A DNA stretch of 64,000 nucleotides from Epiperipatus broadwayi (GCA_028023455.1 JAQFVV010013280.1:1-64000); one strand, 5' to 3'; counted from the first letter of the stretch, positions 1 through 12,443 are shown. Notes: generated by a model not told the origin, from the letters alone. Numbers and translations: made by a program.

Positions 1-113
1 GAAAAACCATACGTAATGCTGATACAATTGTAAATAAAAAATAATAGTTATTCATGTTAGTCAGGCAACCAAATGTTCTGATGTGGTCACTGGTGTTGTT
101 TAATCCAGCTTAA

Positions 114-1080
114 TCAGGCTCCACATGTCAAAAATCTGGATGAGATTATTCTATCCTTATAGCGAAATTCCTTCAGCTTGAAAATGAATGTGTCTTCAGG
201 CTTGGGATGAGGAAAGGTAAACCTGTTGCAACATCTGGCCATCGAGATGGCATAAGTGAGAAAGGTTGAAAGTCTTGCAATGACATAATCCTTGGACATG
301 AAGCAGCTTTTGATATTTAAGATTTTGTTGAGGGAAATGTGGCAGTAGTGAGTAATGAAAGTTCTGATTTTGTCATATGCTGGGCAATCATTTATCATAT
401 GATCAAAGGTTTCACAGATTCTATTGCAGATGTGACACATAGGATTTATATTCTTGAGGAATCTCCTGTAGTGCAGGAACCAGATCATCTGGAGTGAATT
501 CAGGTTGATTTTCACTAGAATACAGGAACCTTGGCTCTAGCTTGAGATGCCTGGAAAACATGGTGACCCCCTGATTGTTACCACCGAGGTAAGGAATGGT
601 ATAGTTTTGTGTGGGAAATAGCAGGTTATGAGCATCACAAATAGAGATTTTTTGTCTGAATATTAGGATAGAGTGGCCATTGTGAGTGAGAAGGTAGTCA
701 AGTATCTGATTTATCCAGCTTATCTTTGAAGGTGGAGGTCTGTCTGATGGAATGACTGGTTGTTCCTCTACAATATGGGGAAATTTCTTTTGGAGGATGT
801 GGATCAGAGAGTGGCACTTTTGGTAATAAATAGAAAAAGTTGCATGCAATAACATACCATTATTCTTACTATGTCACTGCATGCATTCAATTTCTATGGC
901 TGCTGTTTTACCATTCCACAAAAGCCATGCACAGATTCGGTTGATTTTTGTGTTGAAAGTCTTTGTCATGTTAATTATGGGTAGATAGTAGCTGATCTTT
1001 GCCATTACTTTGATATTGAGAGAGAGATTTTTCCTTGCAACGATAAATAAACCTTGGCAAGGTTTTTAACAGGGTTGGTG
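114..1080 (-). pseudogene. LINE-A ORF2, C-terminal domain with Cys/His motif
   Basis: Two overlapping frames (855-421 and 515-114) cover the C-terminus, with a frameshift in the overlap. The second frame shows CHIC...ETFDHMINDCP, the C-x2-C-...-H-x4-C arrangement found after the RT in many LINEs (zf-RVT type), thought to help bind the template or target. The ORF ends at 114 on the minus strand. The 1080-860 segment, between the RT and this frame, contains stops and is recognisable only by position. No RNase H motif is evident. Confidence 0.65.
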
Positions 1081-1086
1081 GTGGCT

Positions 1087-2290
1087 TCAATGATGGAATT
1101 CTGTATTGGTATCAACATGGCTTGCAGTGACTTGTATATGGGAAACCCCAAAAAGTTTGGGGGTCTGCTGGGAAAGGTGATGAGATTTCTTGCCAGTTTT
1201 GATTTTCCAGGCCGATGACTTGTTAAGGTTTAAGGAAAGTTTGGAGAATTCGGAAAATTTTTTGATTATTTGGATGAAGAGTTTTAGATATTTTTGGAAG
1301 GGTAGGGTGACAAGTATATCATCCATGTAGGCAAATGCTTTACAGTGTTTCTTCAGCTGGGGTATATAGATTCCTGGAAGTTCTGCTTCAATCTGTTTAA
1401 GAAGGGGATTTAAGTAGAGTATAAATAGGAGACTGCTAAGTGGAGATCCTTGGGATATCGATCTTGAAGGAATAAAACCATCTGTAAAGAAACCATTCAG
1501 GGAAATGTTTACCAATCTGTTATTTAGTAGATTGTCCAATATCTGAATGATTTGAGTAGGAATGTCTAGTGTTGAAAGGCAATTGAGCAGAATGTTGACA
1601 TCTACTGAATCAAATGCTTCAGAGATGTCAAATGCTTCAGAGATGTCTAGCTGAATGGCAATGGATTTGTATAGATTCTTGGATCTGATATGATCACAGA
1701 AGATTTTTACCTCCCCAATTTCAGAGAGTGTGGATGAGCCCTTCTTTGTGAATTGCAACTGGGATATGTTGTCCAAAATAACATCTTGTATTTTCTCCTT
1801 GATCACCCCTTCAATGACCTTAAACAGAATTGGGGTCATGGAGATTGGTCTTATGCTAGATAGAGCAGATGGGTCCTGGTTTTTCTTGAGGAAGGGGACC
1901 ATCGCTTTGGGATAAAGTTTGGAGATAGTTTTTTTGCTGTTTGCAAGATGGTTAATTAGTTTTAATAATATGGGAGCTGGAAATTTTCAAGGTGCATAAG
2001 TATGAACTTTGGGATGCCATGTAGTCCTGGATGGACATTGGGAGGTAGGGCAGCCAATCAGTTTCTGATGTTTGATATTGTTATTCCATGTTCATTGTTT
2101 TGTGATGTCTCATGCCACTGATTTGTGGGATAGAGAACAGAGTTTGACAGGCGGTTTTTGAAATATGACTCTATTTGGATGAACATTTGTTTGCCAGAGG
2201 TATGGCTACCACCAATGAGGAGAGACAAAGGAGTTTATTGTTTTTTCCTTTCCCCTCAGTGCCCATCTGAGATAGCCACATGTCAAGCAG
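1087..2290 (-). pseudogene. LINE-A ORF2, reverse transcriptase
   Basis: The open stretch 1902-1087 (271 residues) contains RT motifs in order: an N-terminal SIRPIS block, motif A (LDISEAFD, about 1660-1600), a QGSPLSSLLF block (about 1460-1430) and the catalytic YMDD box at 1329-1318. Motif A carries an exact 18-bp tandem duplication (1612-1629 and 1630-1647), which adds six residues (ISEAFD). Upstream, about 2060-1990, a HGIPKF block is recognisable in another frame and is shared with the fragment at 31285-31725, so a frameshift lies near 1915. The enzyme would copy element RNA at the nicked target. The motif-A insertion alone probably inactivates it. Confidence 0.9.
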
Positions 2291-2292
2291 TG

Positions 2293-3260
2293 TTAGCCCG
2301 GTAAGTATAACCTAGCATTCTTTGTTGCTATTATTTCAGCAATTGTAGCTTGTTTCTGCTTGTACTGTGTTTTAAGTAATAGGAGATTGTCTATAGTACC
2401 ATCACTTGAGAACTTGCTAATCCTATGGTGTAGCAGATCAAGCTCATTTATAAGGGTTGTTGACCCTTTATGTTTTTGGTGAGCTGTATGATTACGGTTT
2501 GGAGGATTCCTGTGAAAGTGAACCAGGCTTCCTCTGGATTTATGAATGTCAATTTTTTCAAAGAGTATGTAGGCATCTGAGAAAACAGCTTCTGTGGCAG
2601 CAGCTTTAGTTATAATTCTGATTGTTTTGTTGAAGTCTATGGGAGTATAGCAGTCCAGATCTAGAGACGCTATCAGTGCAAGATGGTATGAGAAGGGTAC
2701 AGGTTGAAGCATGGCTTCCAAACCATAGTACAGCTCTGAGGTGTAAAACATTAGGTCAATCAGTTTTCTAGAGCTCTTCATATAGAATGATTATGCATCT
2801 GCAGGGAAATAACCTCTGCCATTTATGAAACCCCTGGCTAAGAGATGAAGGTATTTTCATGTGAACACATCATATTGCAGGTTGAAGTCCCCCAAGAGGA
2901 TTGTAGGGCCTGTGTTGTTTGCAGTGATGAGATTTATGGTGTGGATTATTCCTGAATAGGTCAATGGGTTGTTCTGGCAGTATATGTAAATTGCAATGAA
3001 TTTGCTAGATTAGTATATAAGCTTGGTTGCAATGAGATTGGCTTCATGGTAAAGCACTTTATAAGAAGAAGGTGATTTCCTGTTATTAATGATGATTCCT
3101 ACCAGTTCAGCAGTCAATGTATTAGTAGACAGAAGAGTGAAGCCCAGTTTTGAAAGTTCATGTATTATGTGAGGGTTGGAGTTTAGGTGATATTTGGTCT
3201 CTCCTAAGAATAAAATATGAGGAAATGTAAGATGGAAAAATGCCTAATCACATATAAATG
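2293..3260 (-). pseudogene. LINE-A ORF2, AP-type endonuclease region
   Basis: Apurinic/apyrimidinic-type endonucleases of LINEs nick the target DNA to prime reverse transcription. Visible motifs in order: a LGET segment with the metal-binding Glu (about 3207-3196), the GDFN box (2892-2881) and, in the 2781-2293 frame, the position of the SDH box at 2691-2683. That box reads Ser-Tyr-His here, so the catalytic Asp is lost. The region is split by stops around 3015 and 2850, and the frame from 2781 to 2293 leads toward the RT. The order and spacing match LINE endonucleases of about 230 residues, followed by a linker before the RT. Confidence 0.8.
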
Positions 3261-3417
3261 GTCAGGAGAATTTTAACCCTGATGCTGAGACCAATGATTT
3301 GGCACTTGATCCTATCCATAAAGATTATTGCTGCTTCATTTTACCACCAGAAGAATCTTTGATTGAGGGTTATAATGCTCCTTGTGATCACTGAATTTCT
3401 GATCTGGCAAGGATGGC

Positions 3418-4069
3418 TTAGAAATCAGCTCGAATAAGCTCAGTTTCATACTTGTGTGAATCATGACTGAGAGGGTTTTTGGGTGTGCTTTGTACCTTCC
3501 TCTTGTTTTTTTCCAGAATAGAATTTACACTGTAGGGAAGGAAGAACTTTAAGTAGTTTGGCTTGGAAGCAGGAGATAAGTGAGTCCTCTTCCTCAGAGT
3601 AGGCCTTTGAAAGTTTGGAAGATTTTCATTTATTATTGGCATTATGGGGTAGGTTGATATCCATGTCTGAGTCATTGTCCAAGATGGGTGGTGAAGATCT
3701 ATTATTTGTAGATGTGGGAGCTTTCATATGGGATGAATTCATATAGGTTATTGATAGTTTTGATGCGTCCATTATAGATTTAGTGTTAGTAACCGCTGGT
3801 TTTGATCTTAGAGATTTTGGAGTTGCGAGTGCATTGTTATGGTCTTGATGGTCTATGCTGAGTAGTGCATTGTCTGTATCATCAGAAAAGCTTGTTAGAT
3901 TTTTGTGTTTAGAGGTGTTATTTAATTTTTTTGATTTTGAGCTTTTTGGTAAATTGTCTGGTTTCTGTGAGTTATCTCTGGGCTTGGTGCCTTTTGGGTT
4001 TTGATATGCTATTTGGATCTGTTTGCTGACATTGGATGGTTTTCCCTTTAGTTCAGTAGAAGGATTCAT
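3418..4069 (-). pseudogene. LINE-A ORF1, C-terminal tail
   Basis: Two overlapping open stretches (4069-3626 and 3675-3418) lie in different frames, so one frameshift falls near 3650. The product is Lys-, Ser- and Asn-rich, hydrophilic and without recognisable motifs, as is common for the region between the ORF1 zinc knuckles and ORF2. It follows the knuckle region after a short gap (4087-4069) that contains stops. Membership of the element is inferred from position and strand only. Confidence 0.5.
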
Positions 4070-4086
4070 AAGGTCTTTGGTGTTGG

Positions 4087-5342
4087 TTAATTAACTATAG
4101 GATTTGACTTCAGCTTCAGCAGTATGAGAGCCTGGAGTTTTGTGGTTGGCATTTCATTATGTGTGACATCAGTAGTTGTGAGTCTATGAGGTGCTTTACA
4201 TCTGTGAAACTTATTTTCCTTTTGACCACAAGAAGTGCATATTTTGGCTGGGCATTCCATTATGAGATGTGTTCTTTGGCTGCAATGAAAACATTGCGGC
4301 CTGATGCCAACAAAGAATAGTATCATTGGACAACCTTTTGCTTTATGGTAGTTGGTATGTCAGTGGGCCCTAGGCCTTTTCTTAGTTGAATTTGAAATGA
4401 TGCAGTGTTGGATAGGATGGACTTGATCATCTTGTCTACTGGCAGATATGAGAAATTCTGGATTTTCCCATAAGATAAAAGGATTTTTTGGAGAAGATTA
4501 TTGTCAAGGCACATGATACAATTCTTGAGTGTTCCGATAAGGGTAGCAGGTCTGTTTGTATTGACCTATATAAAAAATTTGTTGTCTAGTTTTTTGAAAT
4601 TGGATTTAAATTCATTTCGGAAGGCCCAAGTGTCAAATTCAACAGCAATGTATCTGTAATTTGGGTGAGTGAGGATCCGGTGAATGCCTTCTGTTAATTG
4701 GTATTGTTTTATCAATTCGTATAGTGCTGTAATGGGGAATTTATGGAGTGAGCAATTTGGTTCTGTCACTGCCAGAACAACACTTTTATCATTATTGTAG
4801 TTTACTAAGGATTTGAGGAGGGTTGGAGGTATTGTTTGGTTGAAGTCAACACAGAGGCCTTGGTATTGTTTCTTGGTGAGGACATTTATAGAGAATTCAT
4901 CGGTCTCAAGCTCCAATAAGGTTTGATTTTCCTGTTGTAGATTTTTTAGTTTTAGTATATCTAACATAGTATGGTTGTGATTAATTTTAGTACCTGTTCT
5001 GGGTATGGAGCAAGTTTCGTAGTATGAATTAGTTTTTAAGTTGTTGGTATTTTGTATAGACTTAGATGTACTTGTAGTACCAGTTTTAGCTATGCTACCA
5101 TATGATGTGTGGCTCCTAGATGAACTGTTAGCCATTGTATTAAAGTTTTTTGAAATAGGTGTTATGCGAGGAAGGCAATTTATATCACTCTGTGTCAAAT
5201 CTAGTGTTGGGTTTGTCTGCTTGATTGTTGAATAGTTTTCTTTATGACCTTTATGAAAAATTTTATTTTGATCTTCTCTATGGTAGTTTAGATACTGAGA
5301 GTAAGAAGGAAAAGTTGGGAATTCATCTATAGAAAGTGGCAT
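4087..5342 (-). pseudogene. LINE-A ORF1, central part with CCHC zinc knuckles
   Basis: The frame from 5342 is open to a single TAG at 4566, continues in the same frame to 4323, then shifts by one base into the frame of 4326-4087. Positions 4293-4252 encode a perfect C-x2-C-x4-H-x4-C knuckle. A second copy at 4239-4198 keeps its three Cys, but the His position is Asn, so it is probably a decayed knuckle. The stretch before the knuckles (about 4760-4330) has the spacing of the nucleic-acid-binding region that precedes the knuckles in many LINE and gag proteins; I cannot prove an RRM fold. The N-terminal 100 residues are Ser/Thr/Asn-rich. Role inferred: binding of element RNA in the ribonucleoprotein particle. 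Confidence 0.8.
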
Positions 5343-5725
5343 GCTTTGTAAGGAAGCATTTTGAACACCAGTGAGACTAATTGTGTTGGTATGATTTAAT
5401 ACTGGTTCCAGTATTTTATTATGCCTGTGTTGTTGTTTCAGAATTGTATTTATTTATAGTATCAGTTTTGGGCAAATTTGATTTAGTTATAAAGCTGTTT
5501 TCAGACGGTAAATTGCTTGCAAGGTTAATTTTTTGTTAAATCTCATGTTTATTCCTTGTTGAATGTGTCGACATGGAAAGTGATGCTGTTGCAAATTCTC
5601 TCTTGAGTCTTCAGATATTAGTGTGGTATTATCATTAATATATGTGCTGCAGCTATTTGTTTCTGTGTATTTTTGAGTTTTGGTGCCTTTATTATTTAAT
5701 TTATGTGCCTGTTCAAACCAATGGA

Positions 5726-7084
5726 TTACGTCTGTATTAACAATTTTTCTTTAGTACTTTGTTTAGCCGCTGTGAGTGATGCGCCAGTTGTAGTGTAGCC
5801 TGTTGAACAGTTTTCGTCATTATTCACTGTAGCGTCTGAAAACTCATGGTTCATTTCTGAGATGGTTTGTTTGGAGGTCTTTATTTTAGGTATATTTTGA
5901 TGTGAATTTTGTTTATTATTACTATTACAATTAAAATCGATATTATTTTTATTTTTATCATTTATTTCCGTAGATATTTCATTGGTTTTAGTTTTAGAAT
6001 CGCCATTGACATGGCTTTTTGGTATTAACTGAGGCTGGTAAGAATAATTTTTATGTTTATTATCAGTAATATTTGTGACATTGAGGTTAGATGTTGTATT
6101 ATGCTTGGTCTCATGTTCCTTAATTAGCATCTTGTGTGTGCAATTGCTTTCACAAAGCTTACATAAATCTTCCGCTGTATTGACACTGTCTTCATTTTTG
6201 TTTGCATCATCGGATGTCGCTGCGATTTTTTGCTTTCTATATTTTTCTATAGCACTTGAACTATCGGAGGCCGAATTTTAGTTATTAGTGCTAGAAAGTT
6301 TATTTCATTTTATGTTTTGAGAGTTCATTTTGTAGCGAGTTTGTGATATTTTTCCAACTTGAATGCAACCTTCAGAGTTTTGATTGGATGTTACGCTGTT
6401 GTCTAAAGTGTATTCCACTGCATTGGCAATTACATTAACATTTGAAACATTTACATGTGCTTTAGGAATAGTAGGGCCTATGCTAGAAACATTGTTGGAT
6501 TTCAGTATTTTCAGCAGCCTAAGGTTAGTATTCCGATATTTAGGCACGCTATGTGAATAAAATTTCTTAGTATTAACAGTTACATTGGAACTCTGTGACT
6601 TATCCATACTGTTGTTTATGTCATATCTTGTGCCTCAGTCTATGCTACCTTCAGGCTCTGAAGAATGTAAAACTTCACGGAGTACTCTGTGACTTCAGAT
6701 TTTGTTGTTTTAATTCTATTGCAAGTATCAGATTCATTTACATTTTTATTTTTAATTAGATTTTGGGAATACATATAGTCATCAACTTTACCCTGATCTT
6801 TTGGCAGGTTTACTGTTTCTTTGTTAGGTTCTAGACCCTTTATGACATTTCTAAATAATTTCTTTTTTTTAGATGTCTGTTGCATTTATTTGATAATTTT
6901 AATTTATATAATGCTTGATTCTTTTTTGACTTCAGATTAATGGAGCTAATTCTTTTAGATTTATCATTTATTCTGGGAGAACTTTTTTATTTTTTATTGC
7001 GATTTTACCACTGTTAATTGTGCTATCAAGAGGTTCAAAACATATCCCATATTTCGGATTGTGGGCTAAATTTCCCACATCCAT
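5726..7084 (-). pseudogene. LINE-A ORF1, N-terminal part with a C2H2 zinc finger
   Basis: A plausible start is the ATG at 7084, which opens a frame beginning MDVGNLAHNP. The frame then breaks into pieces at 6885-6640, 6607-6305 and about 6279-5726. The last two pieces share one frame and are separated by two stops near 6305 and 6280. Positions 6163-6101 encode a canonical C-x2-C-x12-H-x3-H zinc finger, which is seen only when the frame is read upstream of the ATG at 6130. The remainder is Asn-, Lys-, Ser- and Thr-rich and of low complexity, with no recognisable fold. In LINEs, ORF1 products bind the element RNA; that role is inferred from position and from the downstream CCHC knuckles. No splice structure or host exon is needed to explain the sequence. 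Confidence 0.65.
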
Positions 7085-10000
7085 CAGAACTATATTAATA
7101 AAAAATCACTTACCTTAACCAATAAAGACGAGATTTTGTTGGATGGCTGGTGGTTTAAGGATTTTTTAATTAAAATTCTTTGCAGAGCTGAGGTAGATGG
7201 CTGCCAACTTAGTCAAACATTAAAAATCATCTTATTCTAAGGAAAAATAATTTCTGGTAAATTCATTTGTAGAAAATAATTTATGTATATATAAAATCAC
7301 AGATAATTATTGTTGGCCTAAATGTACTTATTATTTTCATTATTAAACTCCTTTGTAATCCATTTAAATATAACTGAAAACTATATGATTGTAATAAGTT
7401 TTTTTTTCTTTTGTGATTATTTTTTTTTCTTGGAAGAGATTACTAGAGTTAAAAGAATGACCAATTTCATACTCCAATCATTTCTATAATAGTCTGCCTG
7501 CTGTATTTCAAAGAGATAAGAGTGCTGAAATTTGGTAACACAATTTTTTAAAAATTTTGCAGAAATAAATGTATAATCTAAGGAAAGTTGTATTGACAAT
7601 GCGTTGCTGAATTTTTTCGTAAGATATCTTGAATTTCTATGCCATCTTTCTATGTCAAAACTTTCTACATTAAGTAATTGTCATGTCTTAAAAGTTGGAT
7701 TTTTTTTAACAAAACCAAGAAAAATGAAGAAATTAGCTAAGAATATTAATCAATTTATTATTTTATCTAAATTAAGGAAAACAAATATTTTCAAAGTGGG
7801 AAATAATTATTTAATGACTTATTATTCTTTATTGATATTTTCTTGGTGTAGGAGAAAATTAAGTAAAAGGAATATTAAAAAAAAAAGAAAGAAAAACTAG
7901 AAACATTTTTTTGCACTTTTTTTAAGTAGATCATCTATGTTTCTAAATAATGCCATTTTCTACATTGAAATATGTTTTTGTTCGCTAAGAATTGTCTAAA
8001 AAAAAAAATTAATAATCATAATAATATTAAGCTATACATGCACCTGCATGTTTTTTTTTAAATAGAAAAAAAAAAACAACCCTCTTGAAATAAATGTGAA
8101 ATTATATACGTGCATTCTTAAGAGAAAAATTACTATTGGAAAATAAAATTTTAAAATTATGAACGAGAACTAAATATCTTTAGTGACTTAATAAAAAAAT
8201 TAAATTATATATTATACTATACGCAAGGTGGAATTCTTATAACTTCTTATATTCTATAAGTCAACTGCAGTTATTATCATACTAATCTACAGGAAAAAGT
8301 GTGCATTTTCTCAATACATAAGCTAGCTAATTATATGTGTAGTCAATAAGTAATGTGTGTGTTTATCGTCTATGTTTTCTTGGATCCAAATTTTATTAGT
8401 ATAATTCAAGTGAGAATTAATCTTCGGTTCTACTATAATTTTCTTTACATGATTATTATTATAATTGCTAAATAAAATAAAACTTTTCATTAAAGGAAGA
8501 AAAAATGTGTTTATTACTTTCAATGCTTGTAAAATGTGACGGGATGAAAACTCTTCACCTGGACAAACAACTCACAGAAAAATAGTTTTACTAATGAGAT
8601 AATATGCATTTGTTTATTTAATGTTTTTTTTTTAGAAAAACTAATTTGTAAATTTTTTTTTTTAATATCACTATAGGTTAAGGTTTATATCTGTCACCTA
8701 ACATTTAAGAATCTTGTAATGACAAAGGTATGTCTTACTATAATTATTTTGGGTTAAGTTTGTATTTAATATGATGTAAAATCTATAAAATATATCTGAT
8801 TTATTACATGCAACTGAAGATATGAACTGTGCATGTTAGGTACTTAAAAGAAAAATGTTTTATATTTATTTAAAGGGTAAAATAAATATTTAAATTTACC
8901 AGAAGTAACTCTAAAAAAAATGCTATAACAAAATATTTTTTGTTTAAAGTTTGAACAGAATTTATATTATATTAATTAAGTAATTTAGTAACAGTTATTA
9001 TTTAATAACACATCCACTTTATTTAGTTTAAGCTGATATGCTACCCATTGCTTTTGAATATTCCTTCATTAGAATTAAAATTATTATACTTTTATGTTGT
9101 CATGTCCATTGGTTTCAGATGTTGATTGAAGTATACATTTAAGATAGGTTTATTCTTATTAGGGTGTTTTACTATCTTGCCTAAGTGTAGCATTGATATA
9201 TGCTCAATCTCAGCATATTTTAATACTCATAATGTATTTTATTTTGTGGGATGAAAATGAGCTCCCCAAAATGCTTTAATTTTCCATGAGAAGAATAGTT
9301 TTTGATATAATGTGATGGTATGTTTGATAGTCCATGTGATCGTTTCTCATGGATAGAACGATCCATAGTTGATATAATATTTAGTATACTTAAGGTATTT
9401 TAAATCCCAAGAGAGGATTATACTTGGTCCATGTTCGTTTTATGCCTGAGTAACAGGTAAGAAACCACCAAATACTTCAGTGTAGTATTTTACTCTGCAG
9501 ACATTAGTTGTTATTCTGCATTCCTCATGTAAAATTAAAGATAGTTCCACCATAGAAGGTGTTGATTATTGTGCTCTTTTAAAAATTATGGCAAGGGTAA
9601 ATAGTAGATTTGATGTGTTAGTTCCTCAAAGTGTACTTTAGTATCAGTAGTGCCTTAGTAATTGAAATCAATATCTGTATTGTGCTATCAAGCCTTGCCT
9701 GTAGTTCACAAGCAAACCAATGGAGAAAGTTAATTTAAAATTGCGAATGTTAAAACGCTTATTTATTGCGGAAATGTCCGAACACAATATTTATTACTAA
9801 TTAAAAGTTAAAATTATTCTTAACGTGCATTAAAACATTTATAATTAAAATATTTATCATAATGTGTATGGACATTAGGTTAAGAATGAAATGGAGAGGG
9901 GGAACTTCTGATCAATGACCCATAACTAGTAATAAGTTATTTAGTTATAAACCACAACTTAATTAACTTTATTATTAATAGAGTTAATATTTTAAAAACG

Positions 10001-11370
10001 ATTGTATTGAACCCACTTTAATAAAGTACACAAATCATATGTAATTATTTTGTGTACTTCATATCATAAGATTAATAAATAAATAAAACAAAAATAGTTG
10101 GTCAATAACTCAAAGTAAAAGATGAATGGAAGGTTTAAGAAATTTACTGACTGGTATTGGTAGATCAGATTCATGTTTCAGCAAGTTAGTCCAGTTCAAT
10201 AGCTTGACCTTCAACATATATTAATTTATAATTTTAATTTGTACCCAAACAGTAGACAGATTAATATTGATTTATGTTTTGTATCAATGTGATATTATTT
10301 AATAAATTTGTATATTTTGTTTAGTTCTATGTTGGTAATAAATTATAGTCTTGCCAATATTCATTGTGAATTCATTTTTTTATATGCTAAATATAAGTGT
10401 GTTTGCACAATATTTGCAAAACATTTTCTTGAGTCCGAAATCATTTTGAACTCTCAAAAGCTTAATATACCAGATAGACAAATTTATGCAGATCTGAATA
10501 TTTCATTTCATTTTATTTTAATGAGAATTATTTATGGAATTGCAAACTTCAGACTAAATATTATGTAATTGTAGAAATAAATTTATTTCCAAGTTATTAA
10601 CCCTGACTGCACATTATTCCAGTTACATTTAGTTAAATTGTTGAAGTAATTAATTTTAATTAATTCATTGTGTTGTCATGGATGATGGAAGGATACAAAA
10701 AGCACCCTTGTCTTTCTATTATTGTGGCTGAGATTCTGGATAAAAAGGCTGTATTATTCAAAATTTTATGTAATTATTTATGGCATTGTTAATCATATTT
10801 ATCACCCCTTTAAATAGTTGTAATAGTTGTTATGATATATGAGGACACATTAACTTTGAAGTAAGGTGAATGTTTCCTATAGCTGATGAGAATGCGAGTC
10901 ATATGTGACAGCACAATACTGCATAGTATTTTCCTAAATTAAGCAAAGAAACCCTGAGATTATTATTATTGTTATCATTACTCTGTACTAGAGAAATGAC
11001 CTATTATTATTGATATTACAATTATGGTGTGGCATAAAAGAACTTAATTTTCAATTGTGCTATAAGAAAAATATTTTCAGATCATATTGGTAAATGATTT
11101 ACATAGTGGATATTTTTTAGAAACATTAACAAGAACATGAGAAGTTATCATCCTTGTTAAAAAGTACATAGTTATAGCTCAGAGAATGTGTTTTTGATAA
11201 AGAGGGGATGTTATTTTATCCTAAATTATTAATTAGGGAATAATGGCAGTTTTCTCTTTCTTCCCAAGATATTTATTTTACTGATGATAATTTATTTTAT
11301 GATTTTGAATTTCTTTCTTTATCTTAACTGCATATCTCTGCAGCTAATTGAATTTTTATAACTAACTGCC
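7085..11370. other. AT-rich region without recognisable genes
   Basis: The longest open stretches (98 codons at 7604-7900 plus, 86 codons at 10308-10568 plus) are Lys/Ile/Phe/Asn-rich, show no motif and fit chance in this base composition. Homopolymer A and T runs are frequent. I see no tRNA, no convincing exon and no inverted repeat longer than about 15 bases. The material is probably intergenic or intronic, or very old transposon remains. Confidence 0.5.
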
Positions 11371-11631
11371 ACTAAGCTAGGCCGCATTTGCACATTGGTG
11401 TGTTTGCATGTCACCGAATATACTTTACAGGGTTAGAAAGGAATGACCATCTATAGTAGATATAGATGGCATTATCACACAATCAATATACTTTATTAGG
11501 TTATAAATGGGGTGCCCAACTATAGGGGTGATCGATGTACTTAGCTTGAACAAAAAATATATTATAGCTTACTATTTTTTTAGAAGGTTAAAAAAAATAG
11601 ATTATAGCTTACTGATAATTCTTGTAGGTTA

Positions 11632-11690
<59 letters not shown>
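11370..11690. repeat. Degenerate tandem repeat ending in a (TA)n tract
   Basis: From about 11400, units of 50-80 bases recur with loose similarity. Each contains an AGGTTA-like segment and a CTATAG or TATAGCTTACT segment; for example ATTATAGCTTACT occurs twice, about 50 bases apart. The last unit ends in GGTTAGAATATATAT and passes into a pure (TA)n tract at about 11634-11689. The same GGTTAGAATATATAT junction precedes the (TA)n at 61469. Confidence 0.6.
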
Positions 11691-11692
<2 letters not shown>

Positions 11693-12254
11693 CAATAGAT
11701 GGAGGTTTGCCAAAACCTCTGAACAAGCATATTTTTGTTTACATAAACGTCAAAAGAGTCAGAATTCACTATCTCTTTCATTAGCTCCACCTTCAGATCA
11801 GCTGATTTCAAGCTAATTTGCTATCATAAATGATGGGTAAGGGCCAGAAACTAGATCTAAACTAACTCCAAGTGTTTATGCAACAAGTTCCTATCAGTTT
11901 GCAAGCATGAATTTTTCGACACGTAATGTCTTCAAACCCAGTCTAACAAGCCAGATTTTCCCATATATAAGCATTTTGGTTGGAAAGAATAAGTGGATTC
12001 ATTTTATTCTTTCATAAATACTATATCTTGTGTTGGGAATGAAAGTATTCATTTATTATTAACACTTGTAAGAAAGCATATGCACAATAGCTTGAAAGGC
12101 TGATCTTTAATGTATTACAATAATTTACATATAGATGTAGTAATACTTTAGTATTATTTTCTTTGCCAATTTTGCTTTAATGATTGTTTTGTAAATTCTT
12201 GCCAGGCTAATTTTGAAATAAATAAGGTTTTACTTTAGTGATGTATATAAAATT

Positions 12255-12443
12255 ATAAGTGCTTTGTGCACAGACAATGAAGCTTTCAATTAAATGTTTA
12301 TTAAGCTAAGCAATTTTGGGAGATACATCTCCCAAAATTGCTTAGCTTAATAGACATTTAATTGAAAGCTTCATTGTCCCAAAATTGCTTAGCTTAATAA
12401 ACATTTAATTGAAAGCTTCATTGTCTGTGCACAAAGCACTTAT
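12255..12443. repeat. Three-armed palindrome (one left arm, two right arms)
   Basis: The left arm, 12255-12324, is complementary to 12326-12377, which forms a hairpin with almost no loop. Its complement occurs again, immediately and in the same orientation, at 12378-12443; this second right arm also pairs with the outer 20 bases of the left arm, including the GTGCACA core. The two right arms differ at one visible base (AATAGAC against AATAAAC). The structure therefore folds in two mutually exclusive ways. No coding content was seen. Confidence 0.9.

Larger units (their letters stand above)
1..7084 (-). mobile_element. LINE-A: nearly full-length decayed non-LTR retrotransposon
   Basis: Read on the minus strand, the parts follow in the expected order: an ORF1 with zinc-binding motifs (7084 to about 3418), an AP-type endonuclease (about 3260-2300), a reverse transcriptase (about 2290-1087) and a C-terminal Cys/His motif (114-515). 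The 3' UTR appears to run off the window start. Every module carries stops or frameshifts, so this copy cannot move by itself. Many lesions are single events and neighbouring fragments often keep the same frame, which argues for a moderately old copy. The clade is uncertain. CCHC knuckles in ORF1 and a CxxC...H...C motif after the RT fit several lineages, and the YMDD box is unusual for LINEs. A related fragment lies at 31285-31725. Confidence 0.9.

Noticed and set aside
7105-7117. Perfect splice-donor consensus (AAGGTAAGTG on minus) just upstream of the LINE-A ORF1 start
   Set aside because: No upstream exon or acceptor partner is visible, and LINE ORF1 needs none; such words arise by chance.
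7604-7900. 98-codon plus ORF with many Lys and Phe
   Set aside because: Composition matches random translation of AT-rich DNA; no motif, no context.
10308-10568. 86-codon plus ORF
   Set aside because: Low-complexity hydrophobic/Asn-rich translation without motif; expected by chance at this base composition.
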